NCBI GenBank assembly: GCA_020912385.1 | Contig: CP087215.1 | Location: 2,170,001 to 2,234,000 of the forward strand | Source of the DNA: Neofusicoccum parvum | Taxonomy: Eukaryota; Ascomycota; Dothideomycetes; Botryosphaeriales; Botryosphaeriaceae | Direction of reading: 5' to 3' | DNA length: 64,000 nucleotides | In this document: positions 12,144 to 22,041 of the stretch, one piece after another | Position numbering within the stretch: the stretch's first letter is position 1 | How the letters are laid out: each line of letters begins with the position of its first letter | Translations under genes and position numbers: made by a program | The notes under the pieces: model-generated | The model's input: only the letters and a program-made list of their open reading frames with translations | Told to the model about the DNA's origin: nothing | Database searches by the model: none

Positions 12144-14379
12144 TTAATCCGGCGGTTTCTTATCCATCCAACTCGCCACGATCCCCTGGCACACCTTTTG
12201 GTAATCCTTCCACAAGCCCTCGTCCCTCTCCACATCCTCCGTCGTCCAGAACATCGTCCACTTACTCCCGTCCCACGCATCAAGTTTCAGCGTCCCCGTA
12301 CTGCGCTCGAAATACCACTTGTTGACCGGATTGTCTCGCCGACTGCGCCACACAACGCCATCCGGGAAACATGTTCGCACCATGGCCTTGAAGACGACGT
12401 CCGCGACGCCACCAGAGCCCTGTGAACGCTTGAGGACGGCGAATTTATCCAGGTAGGGCACGGGCGGGCGGGGAATGCGTTCCCCGTTCGGGCCGATGTC
12501 GTCGGGTGGATACTCCCAGGTAAGGATGGCACCGCCCTCGTACTCGCCGGCGATGATGACTCCGGCCAGCTTGTTCTTGATGCGGTTGAGGTAGTGCTCG
12601 ACGTCGAGCTTGCGGCCGAACGAGTCCTCGATGAGGTTGAGGAGGCGAGGGAAGTCGATGCGGGGGTCGCTGAGGTCGAACGTGGACTCTCCCGGTTGCG
12701 GCGGTCTCCAGGGCTCAAGGTTCGGGTTGGGAATCATTGTTACAGGCATGCCGCGCTTGACAAATGTGGCTGGCATGATGGAGGGAATTTCGGCCAGGGG
12801 GGAGTCTGGATGGGAGGAGGATACCATGGGCTTGTCCGTGAGTAGATTATGGATGAGCGGATTCTTTTGCCGTCGAGTGCGGACACCAGGAGTTGAGGGA
12901 TCTGAGGATATGGCAGAGATAGCCGCTTCTGCTGGAGTGAGGATTAACGCCGAGGAGGCCGGTGGCAGCAGCGTTAATGTGCGATGAACCAAGTCCAAAT
13001 TCTTCAAGTGACGGAGCGGCTTGTCCGGAGAACCCAAAATGCGGGGATTTACTGGTGGCAAAGCAGCAAGCTCACGCTTTGTGAATCTGGCAAGCCATCC
13101 AAGTCTCTTTTTGTCCTCCTCAGAGCGGGATACTGCAATTTGAGCTTCTTGGAGATCCTTTCTGATATCATCATATTCCTGCTCCAGATTGATGAAAACA
13201 TGGGCTCGATCATCGCGGTTGGGGAATGGAATGCCCCCGAGTGGGTCAAGTACGATGACCCTCTCCAAGGTGATACCATCACGAGAGAGAGGAATATCCT
13301 TCCGGTTGGCAACGTTCCTGATGCCCGAGAACTCGCGAGTCAGGGCCAACATGACATCATCCGGCCGGACCCTGTTGACCTTGAAGTCACCTTTTGTGAA
13401 TGCGATCGGTGGGATGACAGGTATCTTCCCACCCTGCAGCAGCGGAAGTAGCAGGTTGGGATATTCGACACCGACGCCTCCCCGCACGTCGACCTTGCTT
13501 GGAACCTCCTGCTCAAACTCCGAGATGGTGAGCGCATCATTGATGCGCACAGCGCCCTGCGGGGTTGTACGGCGCAGGGACTCGACTATGCGGTCAGCCT
13601 GGTCATTCGCCTTGTCCCGCCATTCTTTTGTAAGCTTTTCCGGCGCATCCGGAACTGCCTCCTCGTCGCAATCGACCACCACCGCTATGCTTAGACCGAG
13701 CCGCACGAGTTGGCCGAGAGTCAAGCTGACGCCGTACAGGGTAGCGGCATCCCACAGCTCGACGGCCCGGATCTTGACGAGCGCAACGTGCAGAGGTTGC
13801 ACAACTTCCTCCTCGGGGATCATCTCCTCGGGTAGCTCTTGATGTGTGAAAACGGGGCTCTCCAGCATTGCCTTGGACGGAGTGTACAGGCTGCCCAGGT
13901 TCACGCCGGTTTGCTTCAAGCGCCAGCCATTGTGCTTCTCGATGTCGGCGGCGGAGCTGCGCTCGACCTGCTCGTAGCGTTTCGCGATGCGCCGGGCTTG
14001 CTTCTTGCGGGATTGCGGCTGGTAGCGAGCGAGGTAGGCGCGAGCATCGCGCTTCGTTGCGGTGGTGCTGAGCACGTTGAGAATGAACTCGCGCTCGTGG
14101 TCGACATGGTCCGGGTCAATGGTGGTGTGGGATGTCTGGATGTCGTCGTCTCGGGGATCGGGGCGCACGCTGTTGCCGAAGCTCGCGACGGGTTGGCGGC
14201 AGCGCTGGACGGGTGCCGGGCGGTCAATTGCTGCGGAGGGCTGGTGAGGTTGGCAAATTAGCTCAGGGTCGCACGGCTGCGAAGTCGGAGTTAAGCTGGG
14301 GAGGGGAGGGACGAACGCGGCGGCGCAGGCTGCTAGTGGTGGACGCCCTGGCTGACAGGGCGCGGCGGAGGGCGCTCAT
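12144..14379 (-). CDS. ARG2: Mitochondrial N-acetylglutamate synthase (amino-acid acetyltransferase)
   Basis: Catalyses acetyl-CoA plus glutamate to N-acetylglutamate, the first step of arginine synthesis in the mitochondrial matrix. The long frame runs from about 14260 down to 12144. It has an N-terminal helical region with FILNVLSTTATKRDARAYL, a central amino-acid-kinase-like fold, and a C-terminal GNAT domain with YLDKFAVLKRSQGSGG (acetyl-CoA binding) and RDNPVNKWYF. The likely start is 14379. That first stretch is Arg/Ser-rich with almost no acidic residues, as expected for a mitochondrial presequence, and is joined by an intron removing an in-frame stop at about 14275. Splicing GTTCGT (about 14315) to CACCAG (about 14240) keeps frame, but the exact 5' junction is uncertain. 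Beginning of the gene faces a divergent dehydrogenase gene. Confidence 0.88.
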
Positions 14380-14463
14380 GTCTCATACCACGAAGAAGGC
14401 ACTGCCTCGGGCGAAGAGCGAGAGCAGCAGCTGGGGCATAGCTAGATTTTGGGAGGTGAGGGG

Positions 14464-14470
14464 TGAGTCA
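14464..14470. promoter_or_regulatory. Gcn4/CpcA-type site TGAGTCA
   Basis: The palindromic bZIP site TGAGTCA lies 85 bases upstream of the proposed start of the N-acetylglutamate synthase gene. General amino-acid control factors (Gcn4 in yeast, CpcA/CPC1 in moulds) bind TGA(C/G)TCA and activate arginine genes, so position and target fit. It lies in a divergent promoter and could also act on the dehydrogenase gene. Confidence 0.6.
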
Positions 14471-14627
14471 ATTGGGAGCGGCCGGGGATCGCAAAGCAAA
14501 AATGACGAGCGTATCGATAAGGAAACATCCCCAGACTGAATGTCGCCCGAGGCCGAGGTCGCTATTAATAAGAGAGCCCCGCCAGGCGGGACGTCATCCG
14601 TTCTATGCCCGCCGTGGGGCCCTGCGC

Positions 14628-14634
14628 TATATAG
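14628..14634 (+). promoter_or_regulatory. TATA box of dehydrogenase-like gene
   Basis: TATATAG lies about 111 bases before the ATG at 14745 in otherwise GC-rich DNA. A CRE-like GACGTCAT is just upstream (about 14590-14598). Confidence 0.5.
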
Positions 14635-14744
14635 AGGCCTCGCCGCGCCGCGTCACAGACTAACAATCCGCTCAACTGCGTGGTTTGCTGTGCTCGAGGC
14701 ATTTTCACCTCAATCAAAACCAATTCCCGCATTTCGCGCCCAAA

Positions 14745-15823
14745 ATGGCTCCGCAGCTGGCATGGATCGGCCTCGGCAACATGGGCAGAGTATGCAATGG
14801 ACCGGCCTGGCCTGGTTTTGCTTTTGGTGGCTGACTGTCTGCCGCCAGGGAATGTGCTCCAACTTGGTGGAGAAGGGCAACCTCGACAAGCCGCTCATCA
14901 TCTTTAACCGCACCCAGAAGCGCGCCGACGACCTCTCCGCCAAGCTTCCGGCGGGTAAATCCACCGTGGTCTCCACCGTCGAGGAAGCCGTCAAGAAGTC
15001 CGACATCATCTTCACCTGCGTTGGTGACGACAAGGCCATCAACGAAACCATCCATGCCGCCCTCGCCAACGATGTCACCGGCAAGCTCTTTGTCGACTGC
15101 TCTACCGTGCATCCCGAGACCACCGATGCTCTGGCAAAGAGGATCTCGGCAAAGGGTGCCGGCTTCGTCGCCAGCCCGGGTGCGTTGTCCTACCCTTCAT
15201 CAATAGTAACACGTGCTTACTCCTGTCAGTTTTCGGTGCTCCTGCGATGGCAGACGCTGGCCAGCTGATTTTTGTGCTGGCCGGTGATGCCGAGTGGATC
15301 GAGAAGGTCAAGCCCTACACTACTGGCGTCATGGGAAAGGCCATCATCGACTTCAGCGGCCAATCGCACGGCAAGGCTACGCTGCTGAAAGTCATCGGAA
15401 ACACGTTTATCTTCCAAATGATTGAGGCGTTGTCAGAGGGCCATGCGCTGGCCGAAAAGTCAGGCCTCGGCACCGACAACCTGCACAAGTTCATCGAGAC
15501 TATGTTCCCGGGTCCGTACACGGCCTACTCGAACAGGATGCGCTCGGGTGACTACCACAAACGTGAAGAGGTGAGCTGTCCTGCGTCTTCATGGCTCACG
15601 TTTTGCCGCTGACTCTTTGTAGCCTTTGTTCCAGGTGGACCTGGCTAGGAAGGACGCGCGACACGCACTGAGCTTAGCAGAATCGTCCGGGACGAAGATG
15701 CGGGCTGTCGAGGTGTGTGACTCTCACCTGGAAGGAGTGCAAAAGCACAAGGGCGCCAAGGGCGATGTTGCCGCCATCTACGGCGCTGTGAGACAGGAAA
15801 GTGGCCTTCCGTTTGAGAACTGA
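14745..15823 (+). CDS. 3-hydroxyisobutyrate dehydrogenase-like NAD(P)-dependent oxidoreductase
   Basis: Four exons: 14745-14789, 14849-15179, 15230-15570 and 15623-15823. The introns are 59, 50 and 52 nt, phases agree, and the product has 305 residues. The N-terminus WIGLGNMGRGM is a Rossmann dinucleotide-binding motif, completed only after the first intron is removed. DCSTVHPET and ASPVFGAPAMADAGQL match the substrate-binding segments of the beta-hydroxyacid dehydrogenase family. LLKVIGN carries the conserved catalytic lysine. The C-terminal all-helical domain is complete. It could oxidise 3-hydroxyisobutyrate (valine breakdown) or act as a succinic-semialdehyde/glyoxylate reductase relative. 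There is no clear mitochondrial presequence, so a cytosolic place is more likely. Confidence 0.86.
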
Positions 15824-16693
15824 GAGCCAGTATCAAGATTTATGAACAATGCGACGATGTAGATGAATAGTTATGGCGATTCATGCGCAGAATAAGATGT
15901 GAAGGGGAGTCGTGCTACAATCGATGACTGCACAAAACACACGTTCGACGCCAGGACCATACAGGGAGTGGGATATTCATCTATACTCCTTGGTACAGTC
16001 TTCAAAAAAAAAAAAAAAGCTTATGGTGAGAGTCTTGCGAGCAATGGTCATTCTAAAGAGCTCAACCTTTGCTGACTGCCAAGATTCGATGGCGCTTCCG
16101 TGACCAGGAATTACTTCTCTTTGGCATCGGTACGAGCAAAAGGCAGCAGCCATAGTGGCATCGTAGATGACTCAACCATGCGGGTACATGGCCGGGTCGG
16201 ATAGCATTGCAGCACGCGCAAACCATCATGGACAGGTGAAGCATTCGCAATGATACAGCTAGCATCTGCAAAAGCCATCGGCTTCAGCTCACCATGGAGG
16301 TGTGACGCTGTTGTCATGCTGTCTGGCCAGACACATTGATGGTGTAGGCGTTGACAGTGTGGAGGGGATGCAGATCGCCACCTTTTGATGACTCGCCGGA
16401 GTGACGCCAATGGATGATTCATGATGGGCCACGTTCGACGCCCTGGCGTGTCGCCGCGGCGGTGCGGCTCCCACTAGCGCCAAGTGCTCCTCTTATCTCC
16501 CGCGCGTCTCCCTCCCTCCATCCGTCCACCTTCGCGTCTCTGCCCACTGTCCGTCGCTTGCGCTGCTGAAAACGCGGTGCTCTCCTTGCGCCTCTCCGTT
16601 GTATCTCTCCCTGCCGGATCTCTTGTCGCCAGGCAGCCGCAACAGTCCGCGCATCCCCCCGCCACGTCGTCTTATCGCGCCCCTCGCTCCGCC
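15824..16693. other. Intergenic, poly-A tract and repeat copy 2
   Basis: The 3' flank of the dehydrogenase gene includes a run of about 14 A residues near 16004-16018. Copy 2 of the dispersed repeat is at 16197-16247. The 12-mer ACGTTCGACGCC occurs twice (about 15940 and 16433). The last 200 bases are pyrimidine-rich and form the promoter and leader of the R3H gene. Confidence 0.6.
16197..16247. repeat. Dispersed degenerate repeat, copy 2
   Basis: Fifty-one bases aligned to 4924-4975, well conserved at both ends and poor in the middle, with one length difference. Several differences are C/T or G/A changes. Confidence 0.5.
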
Positions 16694-17814
16694 ATGGCCG
16701 TGGACTCTACCTCCGCCGGCGCTCACCCGTCGCATCCCGCTGTCCCCGAGGAGCCCATTGACATTGAAGCCTGGACAGCGGACGCCGCGCAAGCTCTCGG
16801 CGCCATCCACATCACCCCGCCCGCAGCTCGCCCTGCAGCGCGCGGCGCAACCGTAACGCTGGACATCCCGCTCGATGACCATGTCATCCCGCGCGCCCAA
16901 AGCGGCGAGAACGGCGACACCACGGCTGCGCAAGCCGTGCGCTCTGGCTACACCCGCCGCCGCGAGCCCCTCCGCCGCGACAGCCTCAAGCGTCGCGAGG
17001 CCCTGCTGAAGGGCAAGGAGGGTAGCCGCCAGAGGCGCCGCTGGGAGAATGGTGCGTGATACACTTAGTACTCACGCATTGAAGTGCGCCCCAGTTGATT
17101 TTGTCTGAGCAGACCGTCTCTTGAACAATCCGCACGCGCAGCCGCCGCTCCCCAGCGACTGGGAGGTTCGCCCCCAGTACCAGTTCCACTACGTGCCGTA
17201 TTCTGTCGCCTCATACTGGGATAAGGAGCTGGCTGCCCGGAACGCTGCGCGCAACACCAAGGGAATGAAGCCCGCGGTGAGCAAGGAGGAGGAAGCCGCT
17301 GCAGATGCCCTCAAGGAGCTACGCGAGAGGTTGAAGAAGAAGCGCGCCGCCAGGAACATGTTGGAGGATATCGAGCGTGAAGTGCGCAAGTTCGTTGAGA
17401 AGTGGGAGGACAAGGTAAGGAAGGACGAGCAGGAGGGCGTAGTGGACCCCGACTCGGAGGACGAGCAGATCGTCTTCGTCGGGCGCAACGGCCAGATGAG
17501 CGATATGCGCACGGCTGAGGAAGAGCTTCGTAAGGACCTGATGGTCTTCGACAGCTTAGTCGGAGATCGCAGCGCTGCCTTTGGGTGAGTCCCTTTGAGA
17601 GCCGCCGTGTCCCCCTTGCGTGCTAACTGGATGCAGACGCTGGCTCGTTCACTCCATTGCTGCGTATTACGGCCTGGAAACCTGGTCCGTCACGACGGGC
17701 ACTCCCGCAAAGCGCGAAGCATACATTGGCATCAAGGAGAACAAGATGAAGACTGGCCACCGGAATGCGGCATCGCGCAAGCCCCTGCCACAGCCGCTGT
17801 GGAGCATTGTCTGA
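16694..17814 (+). CDS. R3H-associated N-terminal domain protein
   Basis: Three exons: 16694-17051, 17113-17584 and 17637-17814. The introns are 61 and 52 nt, the second with a perfect TGCTAAC branch site; the product has 335 residues. The segment KRREALLKGKEGSRQRRRWE followed by DRLLNNPHAQPPLPSDWEV is the signature of the fungal R3H-associated N-terminal domain. A charged coiled-coil-like helix follows (about 195-245), then a C-terminal R3H-like segment beginning RWLVHSIAAYYGL with a basic tail. R3H domains bind single-stranded nucleic acid; the cellular role of this family is not established. The start at 16694 was chosen because an upstream in-frame extension is low-complexity leader sequence. 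Confidence 0.8.
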
Positions 17815-18526
17815 GTTGGTTGTAGATCTGCCTTTTGGATGCATGTATTCTTTGTTCCGCTTTAGAATAACCGCTTAGAAGGTAGCGCGCTTTGCTGGCA
17901 CGGCTCGAAAGTTGCACAGGTGGACCCTGTAGCCTGTGACGAGCACGAAATTCTCTCGACCAGCAACGCAAAAGGACTGACAGTTGGAAGTGAAGCGTTT
18001 TCCCGGAGACCCTTCGCATGTACGAGAAGCATTTCTTCCGGATCAACGCTTCAACGCCCATAGCCAGGCTTGATTATCCTGTTGCAGGGCCGTGTTTTCT
18101 TCGCGCTAGCCATTGGCTGCATGTCCGGTTTGTAGAACCAACGCAGGACAATGAAACGGGTAACCTGCTAGTCGTCCTTAGCAGCGTCCATCATTTTGCT
18201 ACCGCCACGTGGGTGTGACCTTTCCCTGCCGAGCACGACAAAGCTTGATCCAACAGCAACCTGCAACTGTACTCTAGCACCAGAGCTTAGACTAGCTAGC
18301 GATACCTCTTTGTCGATGGTTACGGACTCTGCACGAAAATCGTAAGTTTCGCGCGTTGATCCAAACAGGTGATAATTCAACACAACCAGCGCATGCTCGC
18401 CCATATAAGCAAACTCAACGTGGTCCTCTGCTTCGCTTCTTCACCCAGTAACAGCATCCCAAAAACGCACACTTCTCGAAAGCCGCTCTGCAGAAGCCAC
18501 AGACCCGAAGTGACCACACATCAACC
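17815..18526. other. Intergenic; TATA box for next gene
   Basis: No supported gene. A TATAAG element at 18404-18409 lies about 120 bases before the ATG at 18527 and is followed by a C-rich leader, which supports the small gene downstream. Confidence 0.55.
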
Positions 18527-19000
18527 ATGTGCCAACTCTGCCGCGTCACCGACATCGCCGACCGCGACCGCTGGGTGCATGCTCCTTCCCTCAAACGCGC
18601 ACTCCCGAACCACCCGCTAACGCAGCCGCAGCCCAAGCCGCTCGAACCCACCCTCGCCGAGCTCCGCGACGTCGTCCGGCGCGCCCACCCCGACGTCGAA
18701 GCCTACAACAACGGGAACCAGCCGCCCAGCCCCGCCCGCGAGCGGCACCGCCAAGGCCTGGTCACGACGGCGCGCGTGGTGCTCGCGGCGCTGGCGCTGC
18801 TCGAGTCCGAGCGCGGCGAGTGGTGGGCGCGCAAGGGCGCGCAGCGGCGCGAGTGGGAGCGCGCGGCCGCGTGGCAGCGGCTCACGGCGCTGCAGAGCGT
18901 GAACAACAAGACGCAGGCGATGGTCAGGGAGATGGAGGCGAAGGTGGGGATGTTCGCGCGGTGGTCGTTGGGCGTCGAGGGGCTAGAGGCGGGGGAGTGA
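18527..19000 (+). CDS. Hypothetical 157-residue protein
   Basis: A single-exon frame in very GC-rich DNA. It begins MCQLCRVTD, is proline-rich to about residue 60, then has a long Arg/Glu/Ala-rich region (about 70-140) likely to form helices or a coiled coil. It has no signal peptide and no family I recognise. Support comes from the ATG context (CAACC before ATG), the TATA box at 18404-18409, and the amphipathic helix pattern. An overlapping plus frame (18529-19200) is longer but reads as Arg/Ala low complexity, and is a by-product of GC-rich codons. Confidence 0.5.
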   Translation: MCQLCRVTDIADRDRWVHAPSLKRALPNHPLTQPQPKPLEPTLAELRDVVRRAHPDVEAYNNGNQPPSPARERHRQGLVTTARVVLAALALLESERGEWWARKGAQRREWERAAAWQRLTALQSVNNKTQAMVREMEAKVGMFARWSLGVEGLEAGE

Positions 19001-22000
19001 GCGGACGGCGTGAGGGACTCGTCTGGCGGAGCGGGAGCGGGCGGTTCGAGGTGGCTGAGGCTGGTTGCGGGATGGTGCTGTGGCTTGCGGATTGGATTAC
19101 GGGGGTCGGCTGCGGAAACGCGCGCGGTGATGGAGTTGAGAGGTCCTCCTGGAGAAACTTTCACGGGTTTAGCTACATCATGGCGCTTCTTAATACTTGA
19201 ATACGGTGATTTGCCATACAGAGCGTTTGGATCTAAGCTAAGTGAATGTCAGGAGTTTCGTTAGAGTCATCGCCTTCTCTTTACAGCCAAGGCTGTTCTC
19301 TTCCTTCATCATTTAATGTAATATGCGGCTGCCCATACTATTCCCGGGCGCCGAATGTGCTACTCGGTGAAGCTGAGATACATGACTCGTGATGATTCGA
19401 AAATAACAACTAAAATTGTCTGAAGACACGCACCTCGTCACGACCTTTCAACTTTTCAGGTAGTAATCTACTGTGCATACGTAGAGAGTAGGAGCAAGTT
19501 CGAGGCTTTTCAAAGCTAGCAAATAATGGAGAGGCTGCGTGCAGCGTGAGGGCAAGCGTAGCGAGAGCAGTAGAGACCATAAGCAGGTGCGGAGAAAGAA
19601 AAGAAAATTCGTGTAGTAAAATTCTATTGCTACCGATAGTAAGCCTGATACTCTATATAAATGTTTATCAACACTTATACTCGTTCCGCAAGTTTTGTGG
19701 TTGTTGTGGAATAAATCTTTCGGCTGTAATGTCAATTTTAGTTCAAACTTTAGAGCGCTTGCTTTTGTAAAATCTTAAACCAAGATAATATAACTTCTAA
19801 CAACAGACGGCTATGACAGGCACCTTTATTATGACTATTCTATTTAATCTTCACGTTGAACAGCAGTTGGCGCTTATACGTGATTATTATTCCATCTCAT
19901 ACGGGAGCATGTTCATCTCGTACCAATTGCGCACTCCAACCACTATGGATACCATTGGCTGGGGCATCGGACAGCCTCACACTTGCTGTACAATACACTA
20001 TACACCGAAAAATGTCTAAATGAACCATATCATATCAAACACAACTTAGCACCACAATTGCAATATACATGAGTGATTAAGAGGAGGCGTGGTTATGAGC
20101 CTTAAGACTACTGCCTGACTTTTTAGAAGTTTCATCATATGTGACATGGATTATTTCGGTAGATCCGCAAAGCTTGTTTCCTGAATGTGTGACGTTCAAG
20201 TACCTAACACGCTACCACCCGCGGAAAGTCTGAGTTGATGCTGATTCAAGTGCGCAACGGTCTGGATTCGCGAATGGAAAAGCTGCTTCCCACGAACATA
20301 ATTGAGCCGCCAAAATTATCTCATGAAAGCTCATCATTGGTAAATTTGGCACTAAGGCGGTGGCGTTTGTATAATTTAATTGTAAGGCACGCGCGCAATG
20401 TCGGGAAAAAGGGCGCAAGGGGTGGCGCATTCTCTCCACTCCAAAAAGGAACGCTCACCGATTCTAAGAATGAGCACCTCCTTCACGCCCTTGCGCATAT
20501 TGGCCTACTTTGAATGTAGACTTCTCTGGCAATAGGGATATATCAGTGGCGAAGACCGCTCTCCGGAGAAGGGTTCCGTCACGCCAGTCAAGCTTTGACT
20601 TCCAAGAGATTCGCGCCTGTTCTCGATGCTTGTCTGGATCCCACTGAGCATTCCAGTATGTCAATTTAACTTTGCGGAACAAAATCGTCCGGGAACCCGG
20701 CAAGGCTAATGTGGCAAAGCACGGATCACGGTGAGGGCCAGGTTGGGGTCCGGCTGTTGGTCAGTAGAGTTGAATTCCTGCCCTGGCCACAACACCGGAG
20801 ATCTCCAGTGCGCTGGAAATAGCATTGGAAAAACCTGAGGACGATGAGGCTAGACGTACAGTACCCATGCGGCAGTGATGGGTTACAAGAAATCTTGATG
20901 GCTAGAGGTGAGGAGAATCACAATTCCGAACTTCATGATGGGAGCCGAAAGAGTAATAGTGTTTTCAGGAAGATTTAGCACGTGGTCAATCTCGGAAGGA
21001 TATAGACCATCACGGTAAAACAAGCCTAGGCCTGCGACATGTTGGAGGTATCGGATTCAAATAGCTAGACTACAAAAACAGCGTCCTTCGTTAGAGGGAT
21101 TACAGCGTGGCCGTAGGAAGTTGAGGCATCTGTATGGCCACGAAATAATCTTCAACTTTCTGTCAAAGACATGGACATGGGATTCCAATCTTGATATAAA
21201 ATCGTTCATCAACAGCTGTAGCGCAACGATGGCAGTGAGTTGAGAGCACGCGTGGGATGTCTTCACCATCTTTTTGGAAGTCGCTAAACTGCCGCTCGGC
21301 ACCTTTTCGAGTGGCGAGAACATACAATTGAGCATATGGTCATTCTGGGCAGCAAATTGTATAAGGTCCAGAGCAGGCCGCTCAGGGCGCTAGACCAAGG
21401 ACGGTAAGCGGGCCAGGCGGCGAAACAAGCATCGCCAAGGTCGGCGCGTCTTGACCTTGCCCACAACACCAACCGCACCTGTCCAAAACCCAACTGCACT
21501 CCCTCAACACTCCGTATTGAGTGATCTGCGATGGCGAAAGGCCCGGATTGTGTATGCCCACCCTCCCGGCGTCTTTCCGAGGCACGGATGGCCCGCGTTC
21601 CTGGACTGTCGAAGGAAACATTACGAGCACGTCTACGGAAAGAATCGAATCACGGGCGCTCCTTTGCGCAGCAATGTCTGGAGAGGGCCTCTTGCCTTCC
21701 ACGTTCTGCCGTAGCGCCATGTCCCTTGCCTTGCGGCGGCCGAGGCGCGCGAAGAAGCCAGGCCAGAATGTCCCTGTTTTGACGCTCATTCTTGCCGATT
21801 TCATTTCGCCCATTCTCAGGATCACATAATATCTAGAGCCGCCTCTCCGGCAACCTGCCATTTCAACATCCACACTGTCGCTTTGCCTCGTCCGTCGTTT
21901 TGTGCGTTGCTCGCTCATTTCTCGTTGATTCGCCGACCGCGGTCTTCGCCGGTGACTGCGACGAATTTCCACGACCCTGACTAACCGATTTTGACGATAA

Positions 22001-22041
22001 TCACGAAAATAGTAAGTAATACTGCCTGTGGATAGATTGAC
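19001..22041. other. 3 kb intergenic region, promoter of giant gene
   Basis: No supported gene in 3 kb. The part from 19200 to 20450 is AT-rich with many stops. A minus frame of 249 codons at 21382-22131 overlaps the first 90 bases of the giant gene and has no family features, so I take it as chance. The last 500 bases are probably promoter and leader of the giant gene. A GTAAGT at 22012 followed by CGCAG at 22055 imitates a 44-nt intron, but using it would remove the only in-frame ATG. Confidence 0.6.

Noticed and set aside
15990..16025. Poly-A run as a retroposon tail
   Set aside because: The run is about 14 A residues downstream of the dehydrogenase gene with no target-site duplication or retroposon body seen.
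18529..19200. 223-codon plus frame
   Set aside because: Arg/Ala/Gly low complexity in a shifted frame over the 157-residue gene; typical GC-rich shadow.
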